Positions 1 to 6,340 are shown, numbered from the stretch's first letter. The stretch is 10,159 nucleotides of DNA from Chloroflexota bacterium (GCA_024648655.1 JAGGDZ010000390.1:1-10159); one strand, 5' to 3'. Notes: a model not told the origin generated them from the letters alone. A program made the numbers and translations.

Positions 1-702
1 TTCAGCGGCACGACCGCCGCCGCCGCCACGATGATTGCCCTCTTCGGAGTGGTGATGCACGGCGAAGGGGAGTGGATCGACATTTCGATGCAGGAGTGCA
101 TGGCAGGCCATCCGCATCAGGTGGGACGCCGAACACCGTGGATTTACGGCAACGAGCCTGACCCGCGCAAGCCACCGCGTCTTGCCGCTGCCGGAATGCG
201 AGAACCTTATGCGGTTGGCTCATTCCGATGCAAGGACGGGTATGTCAGCTTTCTGCCGCTCGGCTCTCGGATGTGGCCTCAACTCGCCCGAATGATTGAC
301 CGCCCGGAGCTGATTACCGATCCGCGCTTCGCCTCAGCGGACGACCGCACAGAACGACGCGAAGATCTTGAAACGATATTTCAGGCATGGTTCAACGAGC
401 ACACGCGCATGGAAGTCTTTGCTGCCGGACAGCGCGAGATGCTGCCGTGCGCGCCGATTATGGAGTCCTATGAGGCGCTGGAAAATCCGCACTTCCGCGA
501 GCGCAGCTACTTCGTCGATATGATGCACCCGAACGCGGGGAGCCTTACTTACACCGGCTTGCCATTCCGCTTTTCGGACGCGGACGCCACGCCCAACACT
601 CCTGCTCCACGTCTCGGCGAACACAACACCGAAATCTACGGTAACTTTCTCAATATCGCCCCTTCCGAACTTGCCGAACTGCGGGCAAAGGGTGTAGTTT
701 AG
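1..702 (+). CDS. CaiB/BaiF (class III) CoA-transferase, 5'-truncated by window edge
   Basis: This is the C-terminal part of a class III CoA-transferase, an enzyme that moves CoA between carboxylic acids in the cytoplasm. The frame is open from base 1, so the gene starts outside the window; 233 residues are visible. The first ATG (base 31) is internal: the codons before it read as the alanine-rich helix that precedes the conserved segment G-E-G-E-W-I-D-I-S-M-Q-E. The C-terminus ends in the typical family tail A-P-R-L-G-E-H-N-T-E-I-Y-G followed by a short helix and G-V-V. The catalytic Asp region lies upstream of the window and cannot be judged. A second CoA-transferase follows on the same strand after about 80 bases, so the two are probably co-transcribed. 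The family is clear; the acyl substrate cannot be told from sequence. Confidence 0.9.
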   Translation, partial: FSGTTAAAATMIALFGVVMHGEGEWIDISMQECMAGHPHQVGRRTPWIYGNEPDPRKPPRLAAAGMREPYAVGSFRCKDGYVSFLPLGSRMWPQLARMIDRPELITDPRFASADDRTERREDLETIFQAWFNEHTRMEVFAAGQREMLPCAPIMESYEALENPHFRERSYFVDMMHPNAGSLTYTGLPFRFSDADATPNTPAPRLGEHNTEIYGNFLNIAPSELAELRAKGVV

Positions 703-754
703 TCCCTACGAATCCTGTCCACCCTGATAGCCCCCGTCCTCTGTTCGAAGTGTT

Positions 755-802
755 GAGAATGAGTGCTGGTGAGAATGAGCGCTGGTGAGAATGAGTGCTG
801 GA
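755..802 (+). repeat. 16-bp tandem repeat, three copies, spanning the next gene's start
   Basis: The unit GAGAATGAGTGCTGGT occurs at 755-770, at 771-786 (one T to C change) and at 787-802 (last base differs). Each copy carries an ATG. Because 16 is not a multiple of 3, those ATGs fall in three different frames; only the third (791) is in frame with the CoA-transferase. The repeat also supplies the weak GGTGAG that could serve as its ribosome binding site. Confidence 0.85.
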
Positions 803-2161
803 ATGAAGAAGCCGCCCCTACAGGGCATACGAGCGCTGGAACTCGCCGAGATATGGGCGGGGCCATTTTGCGGCGTGCTGCTCGGGGACATGGGCGCTGA
901 GGTCATCAAGGTCGAAGCACTTCAGCGCATCGCTCGCGGTCCTATTCGTCCCGCGCCGAATACGCCCGGCTATCCTGACTATGACCCCGGCGCGCGTCCG
1001 TGGAACCGACAGGGCAACTTCAACGCGACCAACCGCAACAAGCTCGGTCTGACGCTCGACCTCACCACCGAGCAGGGAACTGATGCCTTCAAGGAACTGG
1101 TTGCCATAAGCGACATCGTATTCACCAACTACGCGTTCGGCGTGATGGACAGACTCGGCTTGGGACAGGAAGCGCTGCGCGAAATCAAGCCCGACCTCAT
1201 CGTGCTGTTCACGCCCGGATACGGCAACACAGGTCCCTATCGGGGGCACCGCAGCATGGGCATGGCAATAGACGCGATGACCGGACACTCCGCGATGCGT
1301 GGCTACCCGGACCTCGACCTGTCGCACAACTCGCTGGTGCATCATCCGGACGCCGTAGCCGCCGTAACCGCGACATTCGCCATCACCGCCGCGCTGCACC
1401 ATCGCGCCCGCACGGGGCGCGGCCAATTCATCGACCTGTCCCAGGCGGAAGCATTCATGCCGCACTTCGGAGAGGTGTTTCTAGAGAACCGGATGAGCGG
1501 CGCACCGCGCGAGCGGCGCGGGAACAGCCACCCAAGTATGTCGCCGCACGGCTGCTATCCCTGTCTTGGGGAGGACGCATGGGTTACTATCGCGGTTCGC
1601 AGTGACGAAGAGTGGCGGCGGTTCTGCGAGGTCATAGGCCAGCGCAAACTTGCCGCAGATCCGCGCTTTGCAACTCTCGAAGACCGCATCGCGAATAGGG
1701 ACGCATTAGACGCGGTAATTAGCGAGTGGACGGTGCAGAACGACCGGCACGACGTTGCAGCGCGGATGCAGGCGCAGCGCATACCCGCTTCCGCCGTACT
1801 GGACTGCGGCGCGGACACCTACGACGACCCGCACTTGCAGGAGCGGCAGTATTTCCAGCTGGTCGATCACCCTGACGCCGGAATGTATCCCATGAGCGGG
1901 CCGGTGTGGGCAACCCTGTCGCACACGGATCGCAACACCGCGCCCGAAGATGCGCCCCGCCTCCCCGACCGGCACGAACCCGCTCCCGGACTTGGGCAGC
2001 ACAACGAGTATCTGCTTGCCGACCTGCTGGGACACTCGGCTGACTACTTGAGAGAATTGGAGCGCGCCAATATCATAGGCACAGTGCCGCTGGAAGGGGC
2101 GGACATGGGCGGCGTTCGCCGCTTCGTCCAAGAGCGGCAGCGCAGCGCAGTCGCGTCATAG
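785..2161 (+). CDS. CaiB/BaiF (class III) CoA-transferase, probably lacking the canonical catalytic Asp
   Basis: Class III CoA-transferase, 458 residues from the GTG at 785; ATGs at 791 and 803 are equally plausible starts, since no strong Shine-Dalgarno decides. The N-terminal Rossmann-like part is typical: L-E-L-A-E-I-W-A-G-P with L-G-D-M-G-A-E-V-I-K-V-E at about 33-44, then N-R-N-K-L-G-L-T-L-D-L at 83-92. The C-terminal half has G-R-G-Q-F-I-D-L-S-Q at 211-220 and the late G-L-G-Q-H-N motif. In formyl-CoA transferase the catalytic Asp169 sits in a P-G-Y-D-x4-A-M-x-G type motif. The matching stretch here is R-S-M-G-M-A-I-D-A-M-T-G (156-167), placing Gly159 where Asp is expected; Asp163 is close by. 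This alignment is by eye. About 35 residues follow the usual end of the family. It may pair with the upstream paralogue as a heteromer; this is inference. Confidence 0.92.
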   Translation: MRMSAGMKKPPLQGIRALELAEIWAGPFCGVLLGDMGAEVIKVEALQRIARGPIRPAPNTPGYPDYDPGARPWNRQGNFNATNRNKLGLTLDLTTEQGTDAFKELVAISDIVFTNYAFGVMDRLGLGQEALREIKPDLIVLFTPGYGNTGPYRGHRSMGMAIDAMTGHSAMRGYPDLDLSHNSLVHHPDAVAAVTATFAITAALHHRARTGRGQFIDLSQAEAFMPHFGEVFLENRMSGAPRERRGNSHPSMSPHGCYPCLGEDAWVTIAVRSDEEWRRFCEVIGQRKLAADPRFATLEDRIANRDALDAVISEWTVQNDRHDVAARMQAQRIPASAVLDCGADTYDDPHLQERQYFQLVDHPDAGMYPMSGPVWATLSHTDRNTAPEDAPRLPDRHEPAPGLGQHNEYLLADLLGHSADYLRELERANIIGTVPLEGADMGGVRRFVQERQRSAVAS

Positions 2162-2224
2162 GCGTGTTGATTTTCTGAATTTCTGAGCTATCCTGAAGAG
2201 ACTTGGGACTCATGCAAAGAGCAT

Positions 2225-2238
2225 CCAGTACATACTGG
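2225..2238. promoter_or_regulatory. Perfect 14-bp palindrome upstream of the DMT transporter gene
   Basis: CCAGTA-CA-TACTGG is an inverted repeat with a 2-base centre, too tight to form an RNA hairpin but shaped like a dimeric repressor site. It lies about 65 bases upstream of the transporter start, in the 141-base gap after the CoA-transferase. No convincing sigma-70 promoter is visible next to it, so an operator role is a guess. Confidence 0.25.
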
Positions 2239-2302
2239 CTTCACACAGCCCCTTCCGATTTTTGCCTCCGCATAAATAACGGAATTGGCAATCCTTCCTA
2301 GT

Positions 2303-3211
2303 ATGAACTGGATTGTACTATCCCTAGCCAGCGCATTATTCTTCGCGATCATCTCCGCGCTGGACAAGGTTCTCATTCAGAAGTACATGCCGTCGTTCCG
2401 CGTGTTCATCGTACTGGTCGGATTGTGTCAGTTCGGGCTGGCAATAGTCGCCGTCCCCCTCGCCGAGTTCAGCGGCTACGGGTTCAACACGGCGCTCATT
2501 TCCTTCGCGTCCGGCGTGCTATCGGGCGTCTATCTGGCGATGATGTTCTGGGTGATGCGCACACAGGACGTCTCGCGGGTCGTTCCGGTAACATCGACGC
2601 ATACGATATTCGTCGCCATCCTTGCGATGGTGTTCCTGCAAGAGGTCATCTCCGCGCTTGCGTGGGTGGGCATAGTGGTCACGATGATCGGGGCGGCGCT
2701 GATGTCGCTGGGTCCGACGATGCGGGAGTCGGAGCGTGACCAGAACCAGATAATCCCGTTCCTGCTGCTCCTGATCGCCAGCTTCGCGTTTGGGTTGAGC
2801 CAGTTTCTGAGCAAGGTCGTAGCCGAGGACATAGACATCTGGTCCCTATTTATGTGGCGCGCGGTCGGAATGGGAATCACGCTGGGCGGCTGTCTGTACA
2901 GGCAAAGGATACTACCGGACTTGATAAGGACGATTCGCTCGCCTATGCCAATTGGGCTGACAGTGCTGACCGAAGGCGTGCTAGTGCTGGGCGCGGTGTT
3001 TCTGACGCTATGGGCGATCTATTCGGGACCGGTCTCTCTCGTCGTAACCGTGATGGCAGTGCGCCCGCTATTCGTATTCATCCTGGGTATCGCGCTCAGT
3101 CTAGGCATCTCACGTGTGTTGGATGAGCCGCTGGAGGGCAAGATACTAGCCGCGAAACTCGCTGCCATCGTACTGACCATCAGCGGAGTGGTCGCCGTGT
3201 CGATTAACTGA
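2303..3211 (+). CDS. EamA/DMT-superfamily membrane transporter
   Basis: An inner-membrane protein of 302 residues with the expected ten hydrophobic segments arranged as two EamA repeats (about 1-137 and 150-300). This is the architecture of drug/metabolite transporters, which move small metabolites, amino acids or sugars. Each half ends in the family's pattern of a charged loop followed by two helices: Q-E-V-I-S-A-L-A-W-V-G at 113-123 with a glycine-rich last helix, and D-E-P-L-E-G-K at 274-280 before the final helix. I chose the ATG at 2303; an in-frame TTG at 2285 would add six residues that do not look like part of the first helix. Neither start has a clear Shine-Dalgarno. The gene stands alone, 141 bases after the CoA-transferase. 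Substrate and direction of transport are unknown. Confidence 0.9.
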   Translation: MNWIVLSLASALFFAIISALDKVLIQKYMPSFRVFIVLVGLCQFGLAIVAVPLAEFSGYGFNTALISFASGVLSGVYLAMMFWVMRTQDVSRVVPVTSTHTIFVAILAMVFLQEVISALAWVGIVVTMIGAALMSLGPTMRESERDQNQIIPFLLLLIASFAFGLSQFLSKVVAEDIDIWSLFMWRAVGMGITLGGCLYRQRILPDLIRTIRSPMPIGLTVLTEGVLVLGAVFLTLWAIYSGPVSLVVTVMAVRPLFVFILGIALSLGISRVLDEPLEGKILAAKLAAIVLTISGVVAVSIN

Positions 3212-3277
3212 GTGCGCTCCTGGTGACATGTGCTTATTTCCTTAAAGAATATATACACTTTGAGACGCTTTATAGTC

Positions 3278-3283
3278 TATAAT
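3278..3283 (+). promoter_or_regulatory. Consensus -10 box (TATAAT) for the coiled-coil gene
   Basis: A perfect TATAAT in an AT-rich stretch after the DMT transporter gene. No good -35 lies at the right distance; TTGAGA at 3260-3265 is only 12 bases away. A start point about 7 bases downstream (near 3290) would fall after the ATG at 3288, which fits translation starting at 3306 instead. Confidence 0.4.
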
Positions 3284-3294
3284 AGGCATGTGTT

Positions 3295-3298
3295 GGAG
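3295..3298 (+). promoter_or_regulatory. Shine-Dalgarno GGAG that decides the start of the coiled-coil gene
   Basis: GGAG lies 7 bases before the ATG at 3306 and 4 before the ATG at 3303, but inside the frame if translation began at 3288. It therefore favours 3306 as the start. Confidence 0.6.
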
Positions 3299-3305
3299 AA
3301 ATATG

Positions 3306-3866
3306 ATGACAACAATCAATAATATAGAAGATCTGTTGCGGATAGTTCGTGAAAACGAAGAGTTCCGCGCGGCAATGAGGCGCGAACTCCTAACGGATGA
3401 GATACTCGAACTGCCCAAGAATTTAGCTCTGTATGTAGAAGCGACCAATTTGCGCTTGGGCAAAATCGAGGCTGACATAGCCGAACTCAAGACCGACGTC
3501 GCCGAACTCAAGATAGACGTCGCCGGGCTCAAGATAGACGTAGATGCGCTCAGGGGGGACGCTCTGGAAAACAAGATCCCCACGCATCTGTGCCAGATGT
3601 TGAGCGATGCCTTTGACATCAGGAGAGTGCAGGTAATATGGATGGCGCGCGGGGTCGTTACGCCCATGAGAAGGGCAGACGAATTCAGCGTAAGAATAGA
3701 GGAAGCCGCAGACAGCGGCATCATCACTGAAACGGAGGAAGGCAGGCTTTCCAGAACGGACATGGTTGCCCGCTCTCTGCGCAGGGCGGACGGAACAAGC
3801 CTGTGGATTGCGGCGGAGGCGTCCGGCGTCATTAACAACTATGATATAGACCGCGCGCGGCAATAG
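3306..3866 (+). CDS. Coiled-coil protein of unknown function, interrupted by an in-frame TAG
   Basis: Function unknown. From the ATG at 3306 the product up to the TAG is 186 residues. An N-terminal helical part (about 1-45, N-N-I-E-D-L-L-R followed by a charged helix) leads into a coiled coil at about 50-84 made of heptads such as A-E-L-K-T-D-V and A-E-L-K-I-D-V. The C-terminal part contains D152 and a strand ending E171-A-S173, which resembles the spacing of the PD-(D/E)XK nuclease fold (D...ExK) with Ser in place of Lys; this is a tentative reading. I recall similar proteins in Chloroflexota, usually longer at the C-terminus. That fits the frame continuing open to 4022 beyond the TAG, so this is probably a gene truncated by a nonsense mutation, or read through. 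A start at 3288 is possible but less likely. Confidence 0.75.
   Translation: MTTINNIEDLLRIVRENEEFRAAMRRELLTDEILELPKNLALYVEATNLRLGKIEADIAELKTDVAELKIDVAGLKIDVDALRGDALENKIPTHLCQMLSDAFDIRRVQVIWMARGVVTPMRRADEFSVRIEEAADSGIITETEEGRLSRTDMVARSLRRADGTSLWIAAEASGVINNYDIDRARQ
3480..3542 (+). repeat. 21-bp tandem repeat encoding coiled-coil heptads
   Basis: Three near-identical 21-base units (3480-3500, 3501-3521, 3522-3542) each encode one heptad of the form A-x-L-K-x-D-V. A further degenerate unit follows at 3543-3563. Near identity at the DNA level suggests recent duplication, so copy number may vary between strains. Confidence 0.8.
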
Positions 3867-4022
3867 GCGGAGGCTCTATCTAAAGTGTACACGCAGGATG
3901 CGATGGCTGCTGTGTACGGCTATCGCATTGCCGATGAGCAGATGGAGCACGCACAGGCACGGGACGGTTTACGGGAAGTCCACGTATTCCTAGAGCCACG
4001 CGACCTAGCCCAGAGCGCCTGA
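3867..4022 (+). pseudogene. In-frame C-terminal remainder of the coiled-coil gene after the TAG
   Basis: Directly after the TAG the same frame runs for 51 sense codons to a TGA at 4020-4022. Its translation starts A-E-A-L-S-K-V-Y and continues with A-A-V-Y-G-Y-R-I-A-D-E and V-H-V-F-L-E-P-R-D-L-A. These look like a helix, a strand, a helix and a final strand, a natural completion of the alpha/beta domain broken off just before (D-I-D-R-A-R-Q). No separate start codon with a ribosome binding site is evident. Together, 3306-4022 would encode about 238 residues with one residue at the TAG. An open run of 51 codons can arise by chance, so the claim rests on the protein-like content and on my recollection that relatives end in a similar domain. 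Confidence 0.6.
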
Positions 4023-4027
4023 GGCGC
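4015..4027 (+). terminator. Small hairpin around the TGA stop; weak terminator candidate
   Basis: GCGCC-TGA-GGCGC forms a 5-bp stem with the stop codon at 4020-4022 as its loop. Cs and a short CTATTTCT follow, not a proper U-run, so termination strength is doubtful. Its place at the end of the extended frame fits the gene's ancestral end being 4022. The rest of the convergent gap to 4122 shows nothing clear. Confidence 0.3.
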
Positions 4028-4122
4028 CCCCTATTTCTCGACGCACATCCGCTCATACGCTCACACGATTCCGCCAACCACCACAAGCGCGCACCTCAGG
4101 CACACTCACGCCACTGAGCGCA

Positions 4123-5907
4123 TTATGCCCCTGGAGGGTCAACGCGCACCGTGATGATGTCGGCGCCGTGGAACTGCTGGTGCCGCACGGATGACGTATA
4201 CGCCCTCAGTAGTTGGAGCGAAAGCTCATTCTCCACCAATGCCTCGGCATCGTGCTGCTGCAACTGCCGCACACGGTCCTCGATGTTCATCTCATCCTCA
4301 CCGCCGCCGATGAACTCAAGCTCGGCAACCTCGCCCTCGCTAGACGCCACTACCACAAGCTGCCGTCCATCCCGCGCTCCATCATCGCCCGTCAGGTCGA
4401 GCGGCGCGAGCGTCAGAAGCGTCTCCTCGCCGACTGCGCTCAGTCTATTTTTCATCGCTTCATCCCATCCCCTGCGCTCCGCAAATCTCTGCATGAACTT
4501 GTTAAGCTCCGGCAGCGCGTCTATGTGCAGCTCAGACTCGAACCGCATCCGGCGAGGGTTAGTAAATTCCAGGTACAGTATCATCGCAATCGCGCCGAAA
4601 CCGCCCGTCGTTATCCCGCTCTTCATCAGCGCGTTCATCACCGCCCCAAGGTCCGGCAGATTGAACAGCCCGAATTGAAACGCCGCGCCGATCCAGAAGC
4701 AGACGCCCGCAGCGGCTACCTTCTGCCCGTCGCGCTCGTTCTGAATGACCGTGCGTGCTCCGTCCACGAACAGGATGCCAGTAACCATAACAAGGTAACC
4801 GGTCATCACGGGTCCCGGTATAGTGCTGAGCAGCCCGGAGACCTTCGGCACGAACGCCATCACTATGAAGATCAGGCCGATGCAGTAACCTACGCTCCGC
4901 GCCGCAACTCCGGTCGTTTGCGTGAACGACACTATCCCCGGGTTGATGATGTTCGGCACCGCGCCGAACACGCTGGCAATCAGGTTTGTTACGCCGCCAC
5001 CCGCGAGGGTTGCCTGCACTTCTCGGAAGTCCACAGCCCTGTCGCCGCGGTGCGCCACGTGCTGCATGGCAATAGACGCTCCGTTCGCCTGTATCGCGAT
5101 TATTACGCCCAGAAAAACGAACGACGGCACAAGCGTCCAGAACGATATGCCGAAGTCAAAGCCCGGCGTCGGCAGTTCGCTCGGAAGCCCCACCCACTTG
5201 GCTTCCAAAACCCTGTCGAAGTCGTAAATCCCCACAGCAGCCGCGACCGCGCATCCTATGACTATGCCGATAAGGGGACCCCACAGGCGCAGCACTCCCG
5301 AGCGGCGCAGACTCAGCGCGACGATGACGACCAGCGTCACGAACGCCGTCAGCGTGGCTGACTTCGGCTCGACAATGGATGCTCTGTCCAGTAGGTCGAA
5401 CACCACCGAAGCCAGGGTTATGGACAGAATCATCATCACCGTGCCGCCCACGATTGGTGTAACGACCCGGCGCAGGATGAACAGCCACTTGGATATGACG
5501 AGTTGCGTTACGGCAGAGATGAGGACCAATGTCGCCAGCGTTGCAGGGCCGCCCTCTGCCACCGCCGCGATGCAGAACGGAATCGAGAACGCCGCAGTGA
5601 ACATCGGCAGTACCGCGCCACCGCCGATCGGTCCAATCCGCCGTACCTGTATCAGCGTTGATACGCCCACCACCACCAGCGACGCGAACACCATCCAGGT
5701 CAGGTATGCATCGTCCATTCCTGCCGCCTCGGACACCACAACCGGGGTAACCAGCAGAGTGGCGGACGCAATCAGACTGAACTGCGCGCCAAGTCCCAGC
5801 GACGAAAGCAGCGGCGGGCTTTCGTGCGCCTCGTATCTTGGGTTACCGTAGGAAACTGCCGTAGCCAGAAGAATCTCTCCAAGTACAAATATAAGTTGTA
5901 CATGCAT
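4123..5907 (-). CDS. NCS2-family (xanthine/uracil-type) permease with C-terminal GHKL-like domain
   Basis: Inner-membrane nucleobase transporter, 594 residues; plain NCS2 proteins are usually about 430-460. Membrane segments run from about residue 38 to 447. G-L-G-A-Q-F-S-L-I-A-S opens TM1. The NCS2 signature region is V-P-N-I-I-N-P-G-I-V-S-F-T-Q (317-330), where the usual Gln or Glu before N-x-G is Ile321; in the TM8 region Q273 and N275 stand where a Glu is common. The substrate may therefore differ from xanthine or uracil. Residues about 458-591 form a soluble tail resembling RsbW/SpoIIAB-type ATPases. The ATG at 5907 has no Shine-Dalgarno and adds a hydrophobic lead. A CTG at 5868, six bases after GGAGAG (5880-5875), is an alternative start and gives a more usual N-terminus. 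The gene stands alone, convergent with the coiled-coil gene and divergent from the ABC operon. Confidence 0.9.
   Translation of the reverse strand: MHVQLIFVLGEILLATAVSYGNPRYEAHESPPLLSSLGLGAQFSLIASATLLVTPVVVSEAAGMDDAYLTWMVFASLVVVGVSTLIQVRRIGPIGGGAVLPMFTAAFSIPFCIAAVAEGGPATLATLVLISAVTQLVISKWLFILRRVVTPIVGGTVMMILSITLASVVFDLLDRASIVEPKSATLTAFVTLVVIVALSLRRSGVLRLWGPLIGIVIGCAVAAAVGIYDFDRVLEAKWVGLPSELPTPGFDFGISFWTLVPSFVFLGVIIAIQANGASIAMQHVAHRGDRAVDFREVQATLAGGGVTNLIASVFGAVPNIINPGIVSFTQTTGVAARSVGYCIGLIFIVMAFVPKVSGLLSTIPGPVMTGYLVMVTGILFVDGARTVIQNERDGQKVAAAGVCFWIGAAFQFGLFNLPDLGAVMNALMKSGITTGGFGAIAMILYLEFTNPRRMRFESELHIDALPELNKFMQRFAERRGWDEAMKNRLSAVGEETLLTLAPLDLTGDDGARDGRQLVVVASSEGEVAELEFIGGGEDEMNIEDRVRQLQQHDAEALVENELSLQLLRAYTSSVRHQQFHGADIITVRVDPPGA
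4135..4536 (-). other. Region encoding degenerate HATPase (RsbW/SpoIIAB-like) domain of the permease
   Basis: Residues 458-591 of the permease follow the order of an anti-sigma-factor-type GHKL domain. The opening E-L-H-I-D-A-L-P-E-L-N-K-F-M (459-472) and F-A-E-R-R-G-W-D-E-A (475-484) match its first strand and helix. R-L-S-A-V-G-E-E-T-L-L-T-L (488-500) takes the place of the N-box helix, F-I-G-G-G-E-D-E (532-539) that of the D-x-G-x-G loop, and L-S-L-Q-L-L-R-A-Y (562-570) with a last strand I-T-V-R-V (585-589) closes the domain. The N-box Asn and the G1-box Asp are not visible, so ATP binding is doubtful. The assignment is by eye. Confidence 0.55.
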
Positions 5908-6147
5908 AAGTTGGCTTAATCAGGGCATCAGACTTGCACGATGAAGAATATCACAACTAAACTGAATTTTAACATTCGGTTCAACTCAACGCGCAGTTCA
6001 ACGCACGCGAGGGACGCGCATGAGAAAATTGCATCAGCATGGCGAAGAGGCGTTTTCACCACCACTCTTTCGGCAAGATCAGGACAGGCTCTAACCCTCA
6101 CTCTGAGGAAGAGAGGATTTCTGCATATACCCCTTGGGTCGTACATA
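5908..6147. other. Divergent intergenic stretch without a convincing gene
   Basis: This is the upstream part of the 445-base gap between the divergent permease and ABC genes. It is AT-rich near the permease. GTTCAAC occurs twice at about 5981-6002. At about 6088-6120, C-C-C-T-C-A-C-T-C-T-G-A-G-G and its surroundings resemble a worn copy of a common CCTCACCCT.../GGGAGAGGG-type intergenic repeat. Short open frames here have no ribosome binding site and no recognisable protein. No clear promoter for the minus-strand permease could be picked. Confidence 0.5.
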
Positions 6148-6201
6148 TGAACTTAAAGTATGACTTAAGGTATGACTTTGACTTAAGGTATGAATGTAAG
6201 G
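6148..6201. repeat. Cluster of 12-bp direct repeats (TGACTTAAGGTA) upstream of the ABC promoter
   Basis: Exact copies lie at 6161-6172 and 6179-6190. A variant with one extra base sits at 6148-6160, a half copy at 6173-6178 and a worn copy at 6191-6201. Each full copy holds the palindromic core CTTAAG. The array ends about 20 bases before the -35 box at 6221, where an activator array or UP-like element would sit. The regulatory role is inference. Confidence 0.6.
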
Positions 6202-6220
6202 CAATTCTGGGTTTCGATAC

Positions 6221-6249
6221 TTGACATTTAGATATCCGCTATTTAGTAT
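6221..6249 (+). promoter_or_regulatory. Sigma-70-type promoter for the ABC import operon
   Basis: A perfect -35 TTGACA (6221-6226) is followed after exactly 17 bases by TAGTAT (6244-6249), four of six matches to TATAAT. Transcription would start near 6256, giving a leader of about 97 bases before the lipoprotein ATG at 6353. Confidence 0.7.
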
Positions 6250-6276
6250 CTACGGGAATTATCACAATCACGTGAA

Positions 6277-6298
6277 GGGAGGGCGCATGCTTGCGCCC
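6277..6298 (+). promoter_or_regulatory. Leader hairpin with embedded SD and in-frame ATG
   Basis: GGGCGCA (6281-6287) and TGCGCCC (6292-6298) pair perfectly around a TGCT loop. No U-run follows, so it is not a classical terminator. The stem covers part of a GGGAGG (6277-6282) and an ATG (6287) that is in frame with the lipoprotein gene, so pairing could hide this upstream start. A 5'-stabilising hairpin is the simpler reading. Confidence 0.45.
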
Positions 6299-6340
6299 GA
6301 AAAACACTGTAGCGGCGGTGAATTCCGTCAAGTCGAACGA

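Noticed and set aside
818..1465. Minus-strand open frame of 215 codons opposite the second CoA-transferase
   Set aside because: Antisense shadow of a well-supported gene, without recognisable domains.
2425..2739. Plus-strand frame of 104 codons within the DMT transporter
   Set aside because: Arg/Gly-rich out-of-frame reading of a clear membrane protein gene.
3260..3283. TTGAGA plus TATAAT as a full sigma-70 promoter
   Set aside because: The spacing is only 12 bases; only the -10 box is kept as a candidate.
4080..4122. CTCAG...CTGAG inverted repeat as a terminator for the permease gene
   Set aside because: The stem is only 5 bp with a 14-base loop and no T-run on either strand.
4213..5361. 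Plus-strand open frame of 382 codons opposite the NCS2 permease
   Set aside because: It is rich in Arg and His with no recognisable domain or membrane segment, and lies wholly antisense to a clear permease; it is a mirror of GC-biased codons.
5941..6150. Small open frame of 69 codons in the divergent intergenic region
   Set aside because: No ribosome binding site, no homologue I recognise, and part of it overlaps what looks like a worn intergenic repeat.
6039..6224. Open frame of 61 codons with a repeated Y-D-L-R-Y pattern
   Set aside because: The pattern is produced by the 12-bp direct repeats, and the frame runs into the promoter at 6221.
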